A DNA stretch of 12,811 nucleotides. Origin: Lachnospiraceae bacterium UBA1729 (GTDB taxonomy: Bacteria; Bacillota; Clostridia; Lachnospirales; Lachnospiraceae). A program made the translations under genes and the position numbers. The notes under the pieces are model-generated. The model made no database searches. It was not told where the DNA came from and saw nothing but the letters and a program-made list of their open reading frames with translations. The stretch is taken from contig DCIJ01000025.1 of assembly GCA_002315945.1 (NCBI GenBank), forward strand, positions 4,000 through 16,810. The letters run 5' to 3'. Shown in pieces: positions 7,572 to 12,811 of the stretch; positions within the stretch are counted from its first letter, which is position 1, and every line of letters begins with the position of its first letter.

Positions 7572-7886
7572 ATGCCTAAATTTGAAACGGTTAATAAATT
7601 ATATATTGGAGACTCTGTTAAGCATCCAGGAATGGAATTATTTAAGCTTAGGCTTGGTAAGGTTAATCCATTCTTATTTTTGGTGTGTGTTCCAGAGGGA
7701 CCAAATTCTCTTGAAATAGTTAATTCCTACATATTTAAACAGAAATTATATAATGACTACACTATTAAAATTGCAGGGTTGGCTATGGGATATCAGGAGG
7801 CAGTAGAATTGGTGAGTACCATAGCATCTGATGCGTATAGCGTGAATAAAGATTGTAATCTCAAGAATTACATACTAAATATATGA
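7572..7886 (+). CDS. Small uncharacterised protein, probably a Lachnospiraceae-type conserved family
   Basis: I cannot assign a function. The 104-residue product has no signal peptide, membrane segment or cysteine cluster. Visible features are an early LYIGDSVKHPG stretch (10-20), a hydrophobic strand NPFLFLVCV, and a late IAGLAMGYQEAVELVSTIASDAY (residues about 67-89), which reads like a conserved helix; the general pattern (YIG-S early, IAG-A-GY-EA-EL late) resembles hypothetical proteins I associate with clostridial genomes. It begins 3 bases after the Nudix stop, without a clear ribosome site, and overlaps the DUF2953 start by ATGA (7883-7886), so both ends suggest coupled translation. 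Its place between a Nudix enzyme and spore-associated genes does not by itself define a role. Confidence 0.75.
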   Translation: MPKFETVNKLYIGDSVKHPGMELFKLRLGKVNPFLFLVCVPEGPNSLEIVNSYIFKQKLYNDYTIKIAGLAMGYQEAVELVSTIASDAYSVNKDCNLKNYILNI

Positions 7887-8170
7887 TGATTTTTTTGGAA
7901 ATATTAAAATGGATAGGAATTGTGATATGTATCATTCTGGCTCTTATCTTAATGATTGTTATGATGATACTTTTCATACCTGTCAGATATAAGGGATCTG
8001 GTTATTATAATAAAGATAGTCATGATTTCGAGGTCAATGTTAGCTGGTTTTTTCATATAATTAATTTGAATATTAAACTTGTAGATAATAAGCCGGTTAA
8101 GACGATTAGGATATGTGGAATTCAAATTGGCAGAGACAACAGTAAATCAGAACAAGATAGAAAAGATTAA
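7883..8170 (+). CDS. DUF2953 protein (YtfI-like), N-terminal part before an apparent frameshift
   Basis: The 95-residue product has one strong N-terminal membrane segment (about 6-32), then the DUF2953-like FIPVRYKGSGYY and VSWFFHIINLNIKL. It ends in a charged tail at TAA 8168. The continuation of the family (FGFDDPYYTGQ and following) lies in another frame from about 8165 on. Removing one A from the AAAA run at 8161-8164 would join the frames as ...EQDRKIKKIISLIG and give one protein of about 212 residues, a normal length for the family. B. subtilis YtfI is a DUF2953 protein encoded beside ytfJ (gerW), the same order as here. The function of DUF2953 is unknown. It could be a real mutation, a sequencing or assembly error, or two genuine overlapping genes. 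ATG 7883 overlaps the upstream stop; ATG 7886 is an alternative. Confidence 0.7.
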   Translation: MMIFLEILKWIGIVICIILALILMIVMMILFIPVRYKGSGYYNKDSHDFEVNVSWFFHIINLNIKLVDNKPVKTIRICGIQIGRDNSKSEQDRKD

Positions 8171-8519
8171 AAAAATAATAAGTCTTATAGGAACAGAAGA
8201 GTTTAAAAGGTCATTTAATTTATGTAAACTTCAACTGTTCAAGATACTAAAAAGAGTTATGCCCAAAAAGTGGAAACTGAGACTAAAGTTTGGCTTTGAT
8301 GATCCCTATTATACAGGTCAGACTTTAGCATACTATTCACTGGTTCATCCTCTTATATATAAAAACTCTGAGGTTGTACCAGATTTTGATAATTCGGTTT
8401 TTGACGGAGATATCAAATTTAAAGGGAAAATTAGGGGAATTACAATATTAGTTGCTGGGTTGAAGATTCTATTATCTAAGGATATTAGACAGACAATAAA
8501 ATTATTAAAAAGGATATAG
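8115..8519 (+). CDS. DUF2953 protein (YtfI-like), C-terminal part after an apparent frameshift
   Basis: The frame carries the recognisable DUF2953 core: KLRLKFGFDDPYYTGQTLAY, then VVPDFDNSVFDGDIKFKGKIRG, with the GFDDP-x-x-TG and PDF hallmarks. It lacks the membrane segment, which is encoded in the frame of 7883-8170. A standalone start would be GTG 8115 (134 residues), with only a weak AGG at 8108-8110. The first dozen or so residues from that start overlap the other frame and need not be translated if the gene is really a single frameshifted reading frame. It ends at TAG 8519, 7 bases before the gerW-like start. I read the two parts as one broken gene; independent translation through coupling is the alternative. 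Confidence 0.7.
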   Translation: MEFKLAETTVNQNKIEKIKKIISLIGTEEFKRSFNLCKLQLFKILKRVMPKKWKLRLKFGFDDPYYTGQTLAYYSLVHPLIYKNSEVVPDFDNSVFDGDIKFKGKIRGITILVAGLKILLSKDIRQTIKLLKRI

Positions 8520-8526
8520 GTGAAAA

Positions 8527-8919
8527 ATGGCTGATAATCAATTAAAGACTACAATAGATGCTTTGTTTTCTGATTTAAATACTGCGCTTAATGCAAAAAC
8601 AGTAGTGGGAGAACCCATTCAGGTGGCTGATGATACAATGCTTATTCCTTTAGTCGATGTAAGTTTTGGACTTGGAGCTGGCTACGGAAAAGGAGAAAAG
8701 AAAGGAAGTGCAGCCGGTGCATTGGGTGCCAAGATGACACCATCAGCTGTATTGGTTGTAAAAAATGGACAGACAAGACTTGTAAATGTAAGAAATCAGG
8801 ATCTGGCAGTTAAGGTTATTGATATGATTCCTGACCTGATTGACAGATTTACTACTCCAAAGGAGTCCATGCCCGATAATAGTGAAGTAGCAGACACTGT
8901 ATTCCCTGACAGAGATTAA
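8527..8919 (+). CDS. GerW/YtfJ family sporulation-associated protein
   Basis: B. subtilis YtfJ (GerW) is a spore protein needed for normal germination with L-alanine. The 130-residue product shows the family pattern: an N-terminal helix (about 5-23), then TVVGEPIQVADDTMLIPLVDVSFGLG (25-50), a glycine-rich AGYGKGEKKGSAAGALGAKM (51-70), and the strands PSAVLVVKNGQTRLV, with a variable acidic tail. No signal peptide or membrane segment is seen. The start follows AGGTGA at 8516-8521, just 7 bases after the DUF2953 stop, as in the B. subtilis ytfI-ytfJ pair. No sporulation-sigma promoter is evident directly upstream, so it is probably transcribed with the run that starts before the Nudix gene. Homologues also occur in clostridia not known to sporulate, so sporulation cannot be inferred from this gene alone. 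Confidence 0.93.
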   Translation: MADNQLKTTIDALFSDLNTALNAKTVVGEPIQVADDTMLIPLVDVSFGLGAGYGKGEKKGSAAGALGAKMTPSAVLVVKNGQTRLVNVRNQDLAVKVIDMIPDLIDRFTTPKESMPDNSEVADTVFPDRD

Positions 8920-8924
8920 AAGAG

Positions 8925-9458
8925 ATGATTGATAATATTGTTGAGATTGCTTTGGAAACAGATAATGATGATGAGACTTTGGCATTAGAGGAGCAGCAGG
9001 TTCAAATTGATGAAATGCTTTTGAATGCTCAGGCTGAGGCTGAAAAGATAATCTCTGATGCAAGGCTTCATGCTAAAAAGGAAGCTGATGAAATTAAGGC
9101 CAGTGTTCTTTTTGAACAGGGGCGTTTGAAAGAACAGGAAATTTTCTTTGAAAAGAAAATGGATATCCTTAAAGCTGGTTTTGCACAACTGGAATCTGAT
9201 AAAAAAGCATTTGAACGTGAAAAAAGAATAGAGCTGGAGAATAGAGCAAAAGCAAATTCTTATGCAGGACCTGGTGATACGGCCACAATGCTTTTCGCCG
9301 GAGTAAATAATATTCTGGCTGTAAAAAAACGATATAAGGATTTGATAAAAATATTCCATCCTGATAATCTGTGTGGAGATACAGAGGTACTTCAGCTTAT
9401 TAATAAAGAATACGAGAAGCTTCAGGATGAGTTTGGATGGATAAGGAAAGCATATTAA
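8925..9458 (+). CDS. Coiled-coil protein with C-terminal J-domain-like segment
   Basis: The 177-residue product has two visible parts. Residues about 20-110 form a long charged, Ala/Glu/Lys-rich helix, presumably a coiled coil (DARLHAKKEADEIK, LESDKKAFEREKRIELENRA). Residues about 120-172 resemble the core of a J-domain: helix II VKKRYKDLIKIF, the HPD tripeptide (145-147) in FHPDN, and helix III VLQLINKEYEKLQDEF. J-domains stimulate the ATPase of DnaK-type chaperones through HPD. Here the domain is C-terminal and helix I is poorly matched; no Gly/Phe-rich or zinc-finger region follows, so it is not DnaJ. It starts 5 bases after the gerW-like stop with a weak AAAAGAG site and appears to close the run. 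A targeting factor for DnaK is possible but inferred. Confidence 0.78.
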   Translation: MIDNIVEIALETDNDDETLALEEQQVQIDEMLLNAQAEAEKIISDARLHAKKEADEIKASVLFEQGRLKEQEIFFEKKMDILKAGFAQLESDKKAFEREKRIELENRAKANSYAGPGDTATMLFAGVNNILAVKKRYKDLIKIFHPDNLCGDTEVLQLINKEYEKLQDEFGWIRKAY

Positions 9459-9467
9459 TTTGTGCAT

Positions 9468-9516
9468 ATTTTCAATAGGTATATCTAATATTTGTGCTGA
9501 AAATTAAAAAAAGCAC
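9468..9516 (+). repeat. Small inverted repeats before rpmB
   Basis: ATTTTCA (9468-9474) is inverted as TGAAAAT (9498-9504), and GTGCT (9494-9498) as AGCAC (9512-9516). The two overlap, so they could only form alternative hairpins. No T-run follows, so this is a poor terminator, and no other end signal for the 7116-9458 run is seen in the 145-base gap. It may be chance in AT-rich DNA. Confidence 0.3.
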
Positions 9517-9545
9517 TTGCAATGCACAATATATTATGGTAAACT
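9517..9545 (+). promoter_or_regulatory. Putative sigma-A promoter of rpmB
   Basis: TTGCAA (9517-9522) and TAAACT (9540-9545) are separated by 17 bp, and TG at 9537-9538 makes the -10 extended. The predicted start near 9552 leaves a leader of about 50 bases containing a short TTGCG/CGCAA inverted repeat (9554-9558/9567-9571) and the strong ribosome site AGGAGGTG at 9591-9598. Confidence 0.6.
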
Positions 9546-9603
9546 TGCTTTCGTTGCGGTATTATTCGCAAAAATCTATATTCCAAGGCTAGGAGGTGTA
9601 ATC

Positions 9604-9789
9604 ATGGCAAAGTGTGCAGTTTGTGGTAAGGGCGTTCATTTTGGAAACAACGTCAGCCATTCACATAGAAGATCCAATCACATTTGGAATTCAAACATAA
9701 AGAAGGTTAAATGTAACGTTGAAGGCAGCGCTAAGAGAATTCACGTATGTACTAAGTGCTTAAGAGCTGGTGCAGTAGAGCGTGCCTAA
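9604..9789 (+). CDS. rpmB: 50S ribosomal protein bL28, zinc-binding (C+) form
   Basis: bL28 is a structural protein of the large ribosomal subunit. The 61-residue product begins MAKCAVCGKGVHFGNNVSHSH and ends CTKCLRAGAVERA. Cys4-x2-Cys7 and Cys49-x2-Cys52 form a zinc ribbon, so this is the zinc-dependent version; cells short of zinc often replace such proteins with Cys-free paralogues. The start is fixed by AGGAGGTG at 9591-9598; an in-frame TTG at 9517 would add 29 residues unlike any bL28 and coincides with the promoter -35. The gene is monocistronic, with a promoter upstream and a strong terminator downstream. Confidence 0.98.
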   Translation: MAKCAVCGKGVHFGNNVSHSHRRSNHIWNSNIKKVKCNVEGSAKRIHVCTKCLRAGAVERA

Positions 9790-9800
9790 TTAAGAATGAA

Positions 9801-9834
9801 TTAAAAACCCCGGTCAAAAGATCGGGGTATTTTA
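9801..9834 (+). terminator. Rho-independent terminator of rpmB
   Basis: ACCCCGGTC (9807-9815) pairs with GATCGGGGT (9820-9828), with one G-T pair, around an AAAA loop. It is flanked by an A-run upstream and TATTTTAA downstream, so it could also work partly for the opposite strand. It starts about 11 bases after the rpmB stop. Confidence 0.88.
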
Positions 9835-9867
9835 ATACATACCATAAGGACGAGTGCAATTTTTTTC

Positions 9868-9896
9868 TTGCATTATTTTCTTGTGTAATGTAATAT
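9868..9896 (+). promoter_or_regulatory. Possible sigma-A promoter of efp
   Basis: TTGCAT (9868-9873) and TAATAT (9891-9896) are separated by 17 bp; each matches the consensus at four or five positions. The remainder of the 161-base rpmB-efp gap holds a short inverted repeat TGCAA/TTGCA near 9855-9873 and two copies of GACGAGT (9849-9855 and 9898-9904), whose meaning is unclear. The efp ribosome site is CGGAGGA at about 9938-9944. Confidence 0.42.
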
Positions 9897-9950
9897 AGAC
9901 GAGTATTTGTGACAAATTAAATATGTAAGTGTAATTTCGGAGGATTAAAA

Positions 9951-10508
9951 ATGGTTTCTGCAGGTGATTTCAGAAATGGTATGACCATTGAATTTGAAGG
10001 TAATATTTTTCAGATTATAGAATTCCAGCATGTTAAGCCCGGAAAGGGTGCAGCTTTTGTAAGAACAAAGCTTAAAAATATAATCAACGGTGGTGTTGTT
10101 GAAAAGACTTTCAGACCTACTGAAAAGTGCCCTCAGGCTCGTATTGATAGAAAAGAAATGCAGTATCTGTATGCAGATGGTGATCTGTATAACTTCATGG
10201 ATACTGAGACATATGATCAGGTTGCTCTTAATGAGGAGACTGTTGGTGACGCTCTTAAGTTTGTTAAAGAGAACGAAATGTGCAAGGTTTGCTCACATAA
10301 TGGAAATGTATTTTCAGTTGAGCCTCCTCTCTTCGTAGAGCTTGCTATTACAGAGACTGAGCCCGGATTCAAGGGAGATACAGCTACTGGTGCTACAAAG
10401 CCCGCTACAGTAGAGACAGGTGCTAATGTATTAGTTCCTCTCTTTGTTGAAATTGGTGATGTAATTAAGATTGATACCAGAACTGGTGAGTATCTGTCTA
10501 GAGTTTAA
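9951..10508 (+). CDS. efp: Elongation factor P
   Basis: EF-P binds between the ribosomal P and E sites and relieves stalling at consecutive prolines. The 185-residue product has the usual three beta-barrel domains: an N-terminal KOW-like domain (about 1-65), a central OB domain and a C-terminal OB domain ending DTRTGEYLSRV. The tip loop HVKPGKGAAFVRTK carries Lys32, the position that is modified in B. subtilis EF-P; here the loop is PGKG, so a lysine-modifying pathway is plausible, though no modification gene lies in this window. The start follows CGGAGGA at about 9938-9944. The length is normal for the family. A strong hairpin terminator lies 21 bases downstream, so the gene is probably monocistronic. 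Confidence 0.98.
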   Translation: MVSAGDFRNGMTIEFEGNIFQIIEFQHVKPGKGAAFVRTKLKNIINGGVVEKTFRPTEKCPQARIDRKEMQYLYADGDLYNFMDTETYDQVALNEETVGDALKFVKENEMCKVCSHNGNVFSVEPPLFVELAITETEPGFKGDTATGATKPATVETGANVLVPLFVEIGDVIKIDTRTGEYLSRV

Positions 10509-10528
10509 TTGATTATTATTCACGTCTA

Positions 10529-10566
10529 TAAGGCAATGGACCTAGTGTTCATTGCCTTTTTTCTTT
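10529..10566 (+). terminator. Rho-independent terminator of efp
   Basis: AAGGCAATGGAC (10530-10541) pairs with GTTCATTGCCTT (10547-10558), including one G-T pair, giving a 12-bp stem with a 5-base loop. It is followed by TTTTTTCTTTT. The rest of the 106-base efp-DUF5688 gap shows no convincing promoter; GATTAA at 10575-10580 is only a weak -10 candidate. Confidence 0.9.
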
Positions 10567-10614
10567 TCCCGTCTGATTAAGGATGTTAGCGCTTATTTAA
10601 GAAAGGAAAGGTAG

Positions 10615-11505
10615 ATGGAGTATATTGAATTTGTATCTAAAGTAGTAGAAAACATTAAGGATAAGTTTGATCCTTCAGTAAGTGTATCTGTTCAAAATAT
10701 TGTAAAGAATAATTCTGTTGAATATACAGGGTTAATTGTAAAGTCCAATACAAGTAATATTTCCCCAACAATTTATCTGGAAAAATACTATTCGGATTAT
10801 TGCGAGGGAAAATCCTTTGAAACGGTAATAGCTTCTATAATTGACACCTATGAGACCTATAAAATAAACGGTGATATAGAGGTTTCTAATTTTCTTGATT
10901 ATGAAAAAATCAAGCACACCATATGTCTGAAACTGATTAATTACGAAAGAAATGCACAGCTTCTTAAAACTGTTCCCCATAGAAAATATCTGGATCTGGC
11001 AATAGTATATTATTTAATATTTGAGGATGATAGTGTCGGCAAAGGCTCAATATTAGTTAAATCAAATGAATTAATTCGTTGGAATGTTGAGGAGAAGGAT
11101 CTCTATTATCAGGCATTATTAAATTCAAAAGATCTGAATCCAATTTGCATAGAAGATATGGCTATTATGTTTTCAGATATTAATCTTGAAGAGGGCGGGC
11201 TGTCTCTTCCTAAAAAATCAATGTATGTAATTTCTAACAAGAATAAAATGTTTGGCGCAGGGGTAATAATATATCCAAACTCCTTGAATACGATAGGCAA
11301 TATTTTATCTGATGATTACTATTTAATACCCAGTTCAGTACATGAAATGATTGCCCTTTCAAAATCCAATTCAGTTAGCTGTTGTGAATTTGCAGATATT
11401 ATTAGATATGTGAATGATACTGCATTATCAAAAGAAGAAATTCTTTCTAACAATTTTTATTACTATGATAGGACCTATGGAGAGCTGAAATTGATAAATG
11501 CATGA
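10615..11505 (+). CDS. DUF5688 family protein
   Basis: The function is unknown. The 296-residue product fits the pattern I associate with DUF5688, a family common in Lachnospiraceae: PTIYLEKYYSDYCEGKSF with a following IDTYE (about 50-80), KLINYERNAQLLKTVPHRKYLDLAIVYY (about 103-130), DLYYQALLN, MYVISNKNKMFGAGVIIYP, and late DDYYLIPSSVHEMIAL. There is no signal peptide, membrane segment or catalytic motif that I recognise, so it is probably cytoplasmic. The start is supported by AAAGGAAAGG just upstream (about 10601-10611). It stands alone between the efp terminator and the promoter of the hydrolase gene, so the context says little. No hairpin terminator is seen after it. Confidence 0.82.
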   Translation: MEYIEFVSKVVENIKDKFDPSVSVSVQNIVKNNSVEYTGLIVKSNTSNISPTIYLEKYYSDYCEGKSFETVIASIIDTYETYKINGDIEVSNFLDYEKIKHTICLKLINYERNAQLLKTVPHRKYLDLAIVYYLIFEDDSVGKGSILVKSNELIRWNVEEKDLYYQALLNSKDLNPICIEDMAIMFSDINLEEGGLSLPKKSMYVISNKNKMFGAGVIIYPNSLNTIGNILSDDYYLIPSSVHEMIALSKSNSVSCCEFADIIRYVNDTALSKEEILSNNFYYYDRTYGELKLINA

Positions 11506-11544
11506 TAAAATAAGGATTTGTAGGACAAAAGAATGTTCGATTGG

Positions 11545-11573
11545 TTGACAATAATTCATTTTTTTGTTATAAA
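11545..11573 (+). promoter_or_regulatory. Near-consensus sigma-A promoter of the hydrolase gene
   Basis: TTGACA (11545-11550, perfect) and TATAAA (11568-11573, five of six) are separated by 17 bp, with TG at 11565-11566 giving an extended -10. The start is expected near 11580. The 118-base gap before the hydrolase also has an AATATT-TTGC-AATATT palindrome (11588-11603) in the leader. Confidence 0.85.
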
Positions 11574-11623
11574 TTTTAACGATATGTAATATTTTGCAAT
11601 ATTATTGTAATACTTGTGTAGTT

Positions 11624-12781
11624 ATGAAATATATCAAGAGAAGATTATTGAAAAATACTATAGGAATCCTTACAAGCGTTGCAGCCTTTGGAATACTCCA
11701 GATGAATGTGTATGCTGGTAGCACTAATTCAGTTACTCACATAAAGGCTGGGTTGGCTGCGGTACTTGATTCAACCGTTAGTTCTTCGCAAGGGAATTCT
11801 ACTGGCAGTGATGATGGTGCTGACAAGGAAGAAGAGTCGGAGGATGATGATGAATCAGACTCGCTGACGCTGGTTATGGCTAAGGTAAATGATTCGGTTA
11901 ATGTCCGAGTTGAACCTGATGAAAGTTCAGATAAGGCCGGAAAGTTATATGCCGACTGCTCAGGTGAAATTCTTGAGAGAAAGAACGGTTGGACAAAAAT
12001 TGAATCTGGTGACCTGACAGGATGGGTAAAGGATGATTACTTATATTTTGGCGAAGAAGCACAAAAGATAGCCAAGGAAGTGGGTAATTCTATTGCCACT
12101 ATAACCGGTACCTCATTAAGAGTAAGAGCTGAAACTGATGAAGAATCTAAAATCCTTGGTCTTTTAGCAAAAGGAGATAAGATTGAGGCATTCGAAACAG
12201 ATGAAAAAGGATGGCTCAAGATAGATTTTGAAGGCAGTGACGGATATATTTCAGCTGAATATGCTACTGTAGAGTTTTCACTGGATAAGGGCGAGACTAT
12301 AGAGGCTATTCAGGCTAGAGAAGCTAAAGAAAAGGCTGCAAAAGAGGCTGCTGAAAAGAAAAAGAAAGAAGAAGCAGCAGCTAAGAAAAATAATTCAAAA
12401 CAAACCACTTCTACAAAGAATGAGAATAGGGGCGCTGTTAGCGTCGAGGCTACAGATGATGTTTTACTGGCTGCACTTATTCAGGCTGAAGCCGGAAGTC
12501 AGGGCTATGAAGGACAGCTGGCTGTTGGTTCGGTTGTAATGAATCGAGTAAGAAGTGGCGGATATCCCAATACGATATCTGGCGTAATATATGCGTCTGG
12601 TCAGTTCCCACCAGCTACAAATGGAACTGTTGCCAAGAGAATTCAAAGCGGTGTCAGTGCAAGCTGCCTGCAGGCTGCTCGGGCTGCAATCGGTGGTCAG
12701 AGCAATGTTGGAGGAGCTACGCATTTCAGAAGAAATGATGGTAGAGCTGGTATTGTTATTGGAAATCATGTTTTCTGGTAG
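11624..12781 (+). CDS. Secreted cell wall hydrolase: two SH3 domains plus SleB-type hydrolase domain
   Basis: SleB-type domains cleave peptidoglycan glycan strands; in spores SleB is a cortex-lytic transglycosylase. I choose ATG 11624, which opens a good signal peptide (basic YIKRRLLK, hydrophobic 11-29, likely cut after VYA at residue 31), giving 385 residues. Next come an acidic Ser/Asp/Glu-rich stretch (about 50-80), two bacterial SH3 domains (about 82-142 and 156-216, each with the VRxE and GW patterns), an Ala/Lys/Glu-rich helical linker (about 226-258), and the hydrolase domain (278-385) with QAEAGSQGYEGQLAVGSVVM and the probable catalytic Glu289. It lacks a cortex-type N-terminal domain. 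No clear Shine-Dalgarno sequence precedes the ATG; an in-frame TTG at 11594 would spoil the signal peptide. A strong sigma-A promoter lies 50 bases upstream, pointing to growth-phase expression and not sporulation. The 30 bases after the stop show nothing. Confidence 0.92.
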   Translation: MKYIKRRLLKNTIGILTSVAAFGILQMNVYAGSTNSVTHIKAGLAAVLDSTVSSSQGNSTGSDDGADKEEESEDDDESDSLTLVMAKVNDSVNVRVEPDESSDKAGKLYADCSGEILERKNGWTKIESGDLTGWVKDDYLYFGEEAQKIAKEVGNSIATITGTSLRVRAETDEESKILGLLAKGDKIEAFETDEKGWLKIDFEGSDGYISAEYATVEFSLDKGETIEAIQAREAKEKAAKEAAEKKKKEEAAAKKNNSKQTTSTKNENRGAVSVEATDDVLLAALIQAEAGSQGYEGQLAVGSVVMNRVRSGGYPNTISGVIYASGQFPPATNGTVAKRIQSGVSASCLQAARAAIGGQSNVGGATHFRRNDGRAGIVIGNHVFW

Positions 12782-12811
12782 TATTAGGAAATAGTAATTC
12801 TTATGAGGACA

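Noticed and set aside
9517..9603. An N-terminal extension of bL28 from TTG 9517
   Set aside because: The extra 29 residues do not resemble bL28, the TTG overlaps the predicted -35, and AGGAGGTG marks ATG 9604.
7042..9851. The 10-mer CCATAAGGAC at 7042-7051 and 9842-9851, both intergenic
   Set aside because: Many 10-mer repeats are expected by chance in a window of this length, and the two copies stand at different distances from any promoter element.
11536..11550. GTTC/GAAT-like bases before the hydrolase promoter as a LexA-type operator
   Set aside because: Only a half site is visible; no second half at the required spacing.
1..12811. CRISPR arrays, transposons, tRNA genes and phage genes
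   Set aside because: No regularly spaced repeats, transposase motifs, cloverleaf sequences or phage-like genes were seen; the content is core chromosomal.

Overview
The window looks like a chromosomal housekeeping segment from a low-GC, Gram-positive anaerobe of the Clostridia, most likely a Lachnospiraceae member of the Butyrivibrio/Roseburia type. The reasons are gene content and order (a long ZapA, a U32 protein, a SEDS/class B PBP pair, GerW-like, DUF5688 and SH3-SleB-type proteins), AT-rich intergenic DNA, strong AGGAGG-type ribosome sites and consensus sigma-A promoters. Every gene I accept lies on the + strand. I see no tRNA, rRNA, CRISPR array, insertion sequence or prophage gene.

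Layout. (1) 1-1509 is the 3' part of pnp (polynucleotide phosphorylase), closed by a strong terminator. (2) 1633-6967 is a tightly packed run: zapA, a U32/DUF3656 protein, a second gene that resembles the C-terminal half of long U32 proteins, a FtsW/RodA-family glycosyltransferase and its class B penicillin-binding partner. Most junctions are ATGA overlaps or a few bases, and a terminator follows the last gene. (3) 7116-9458 holds a Nudix hydrolase, an unrecognised small protein, a DUF2953 protein that is split by an apparent frameshift, a GerW/YtfJ homologue, and a coiled-coil protein with a J-domain-like end. DUF2953 next to YtfJ matches the B. subtilis ytfI-ytfJ neighbourhood. (4) 9604-9789 is rpmB (zinc-binding bL28) and 9951-10508 is efp, each with its own terminator. 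(5) 10615-11505 is a DUF5688 protein and 11624-12781 a secreted SH3-SH3-SleB-type cell wall hydrolase behind a near-consensus promoter.

Functionally, the window joins RNA turnover (PNPase), probable RNA modification (U32), translation (bL28, EF-P), septal or side-wall peptidoglycan synthesis (ZapA, SEDS protein, PBP) and wall remodelling or spore-related functions (GerW, SleB-type hydrolase).

I did not find a clearly new multi-gene system. The best leads are the U32 protein split into two coupled genes that both keep cysteine clusters, the DUF2953 frameshift, the coiled-coil/J-domain protein beside gerW, and a promoter that sits inside the pnp terminator. No stretch over 300 bases lacks a gene; the five longest gaps are 106-161 bases and are described under the promoters, terminators and inverted repeats.
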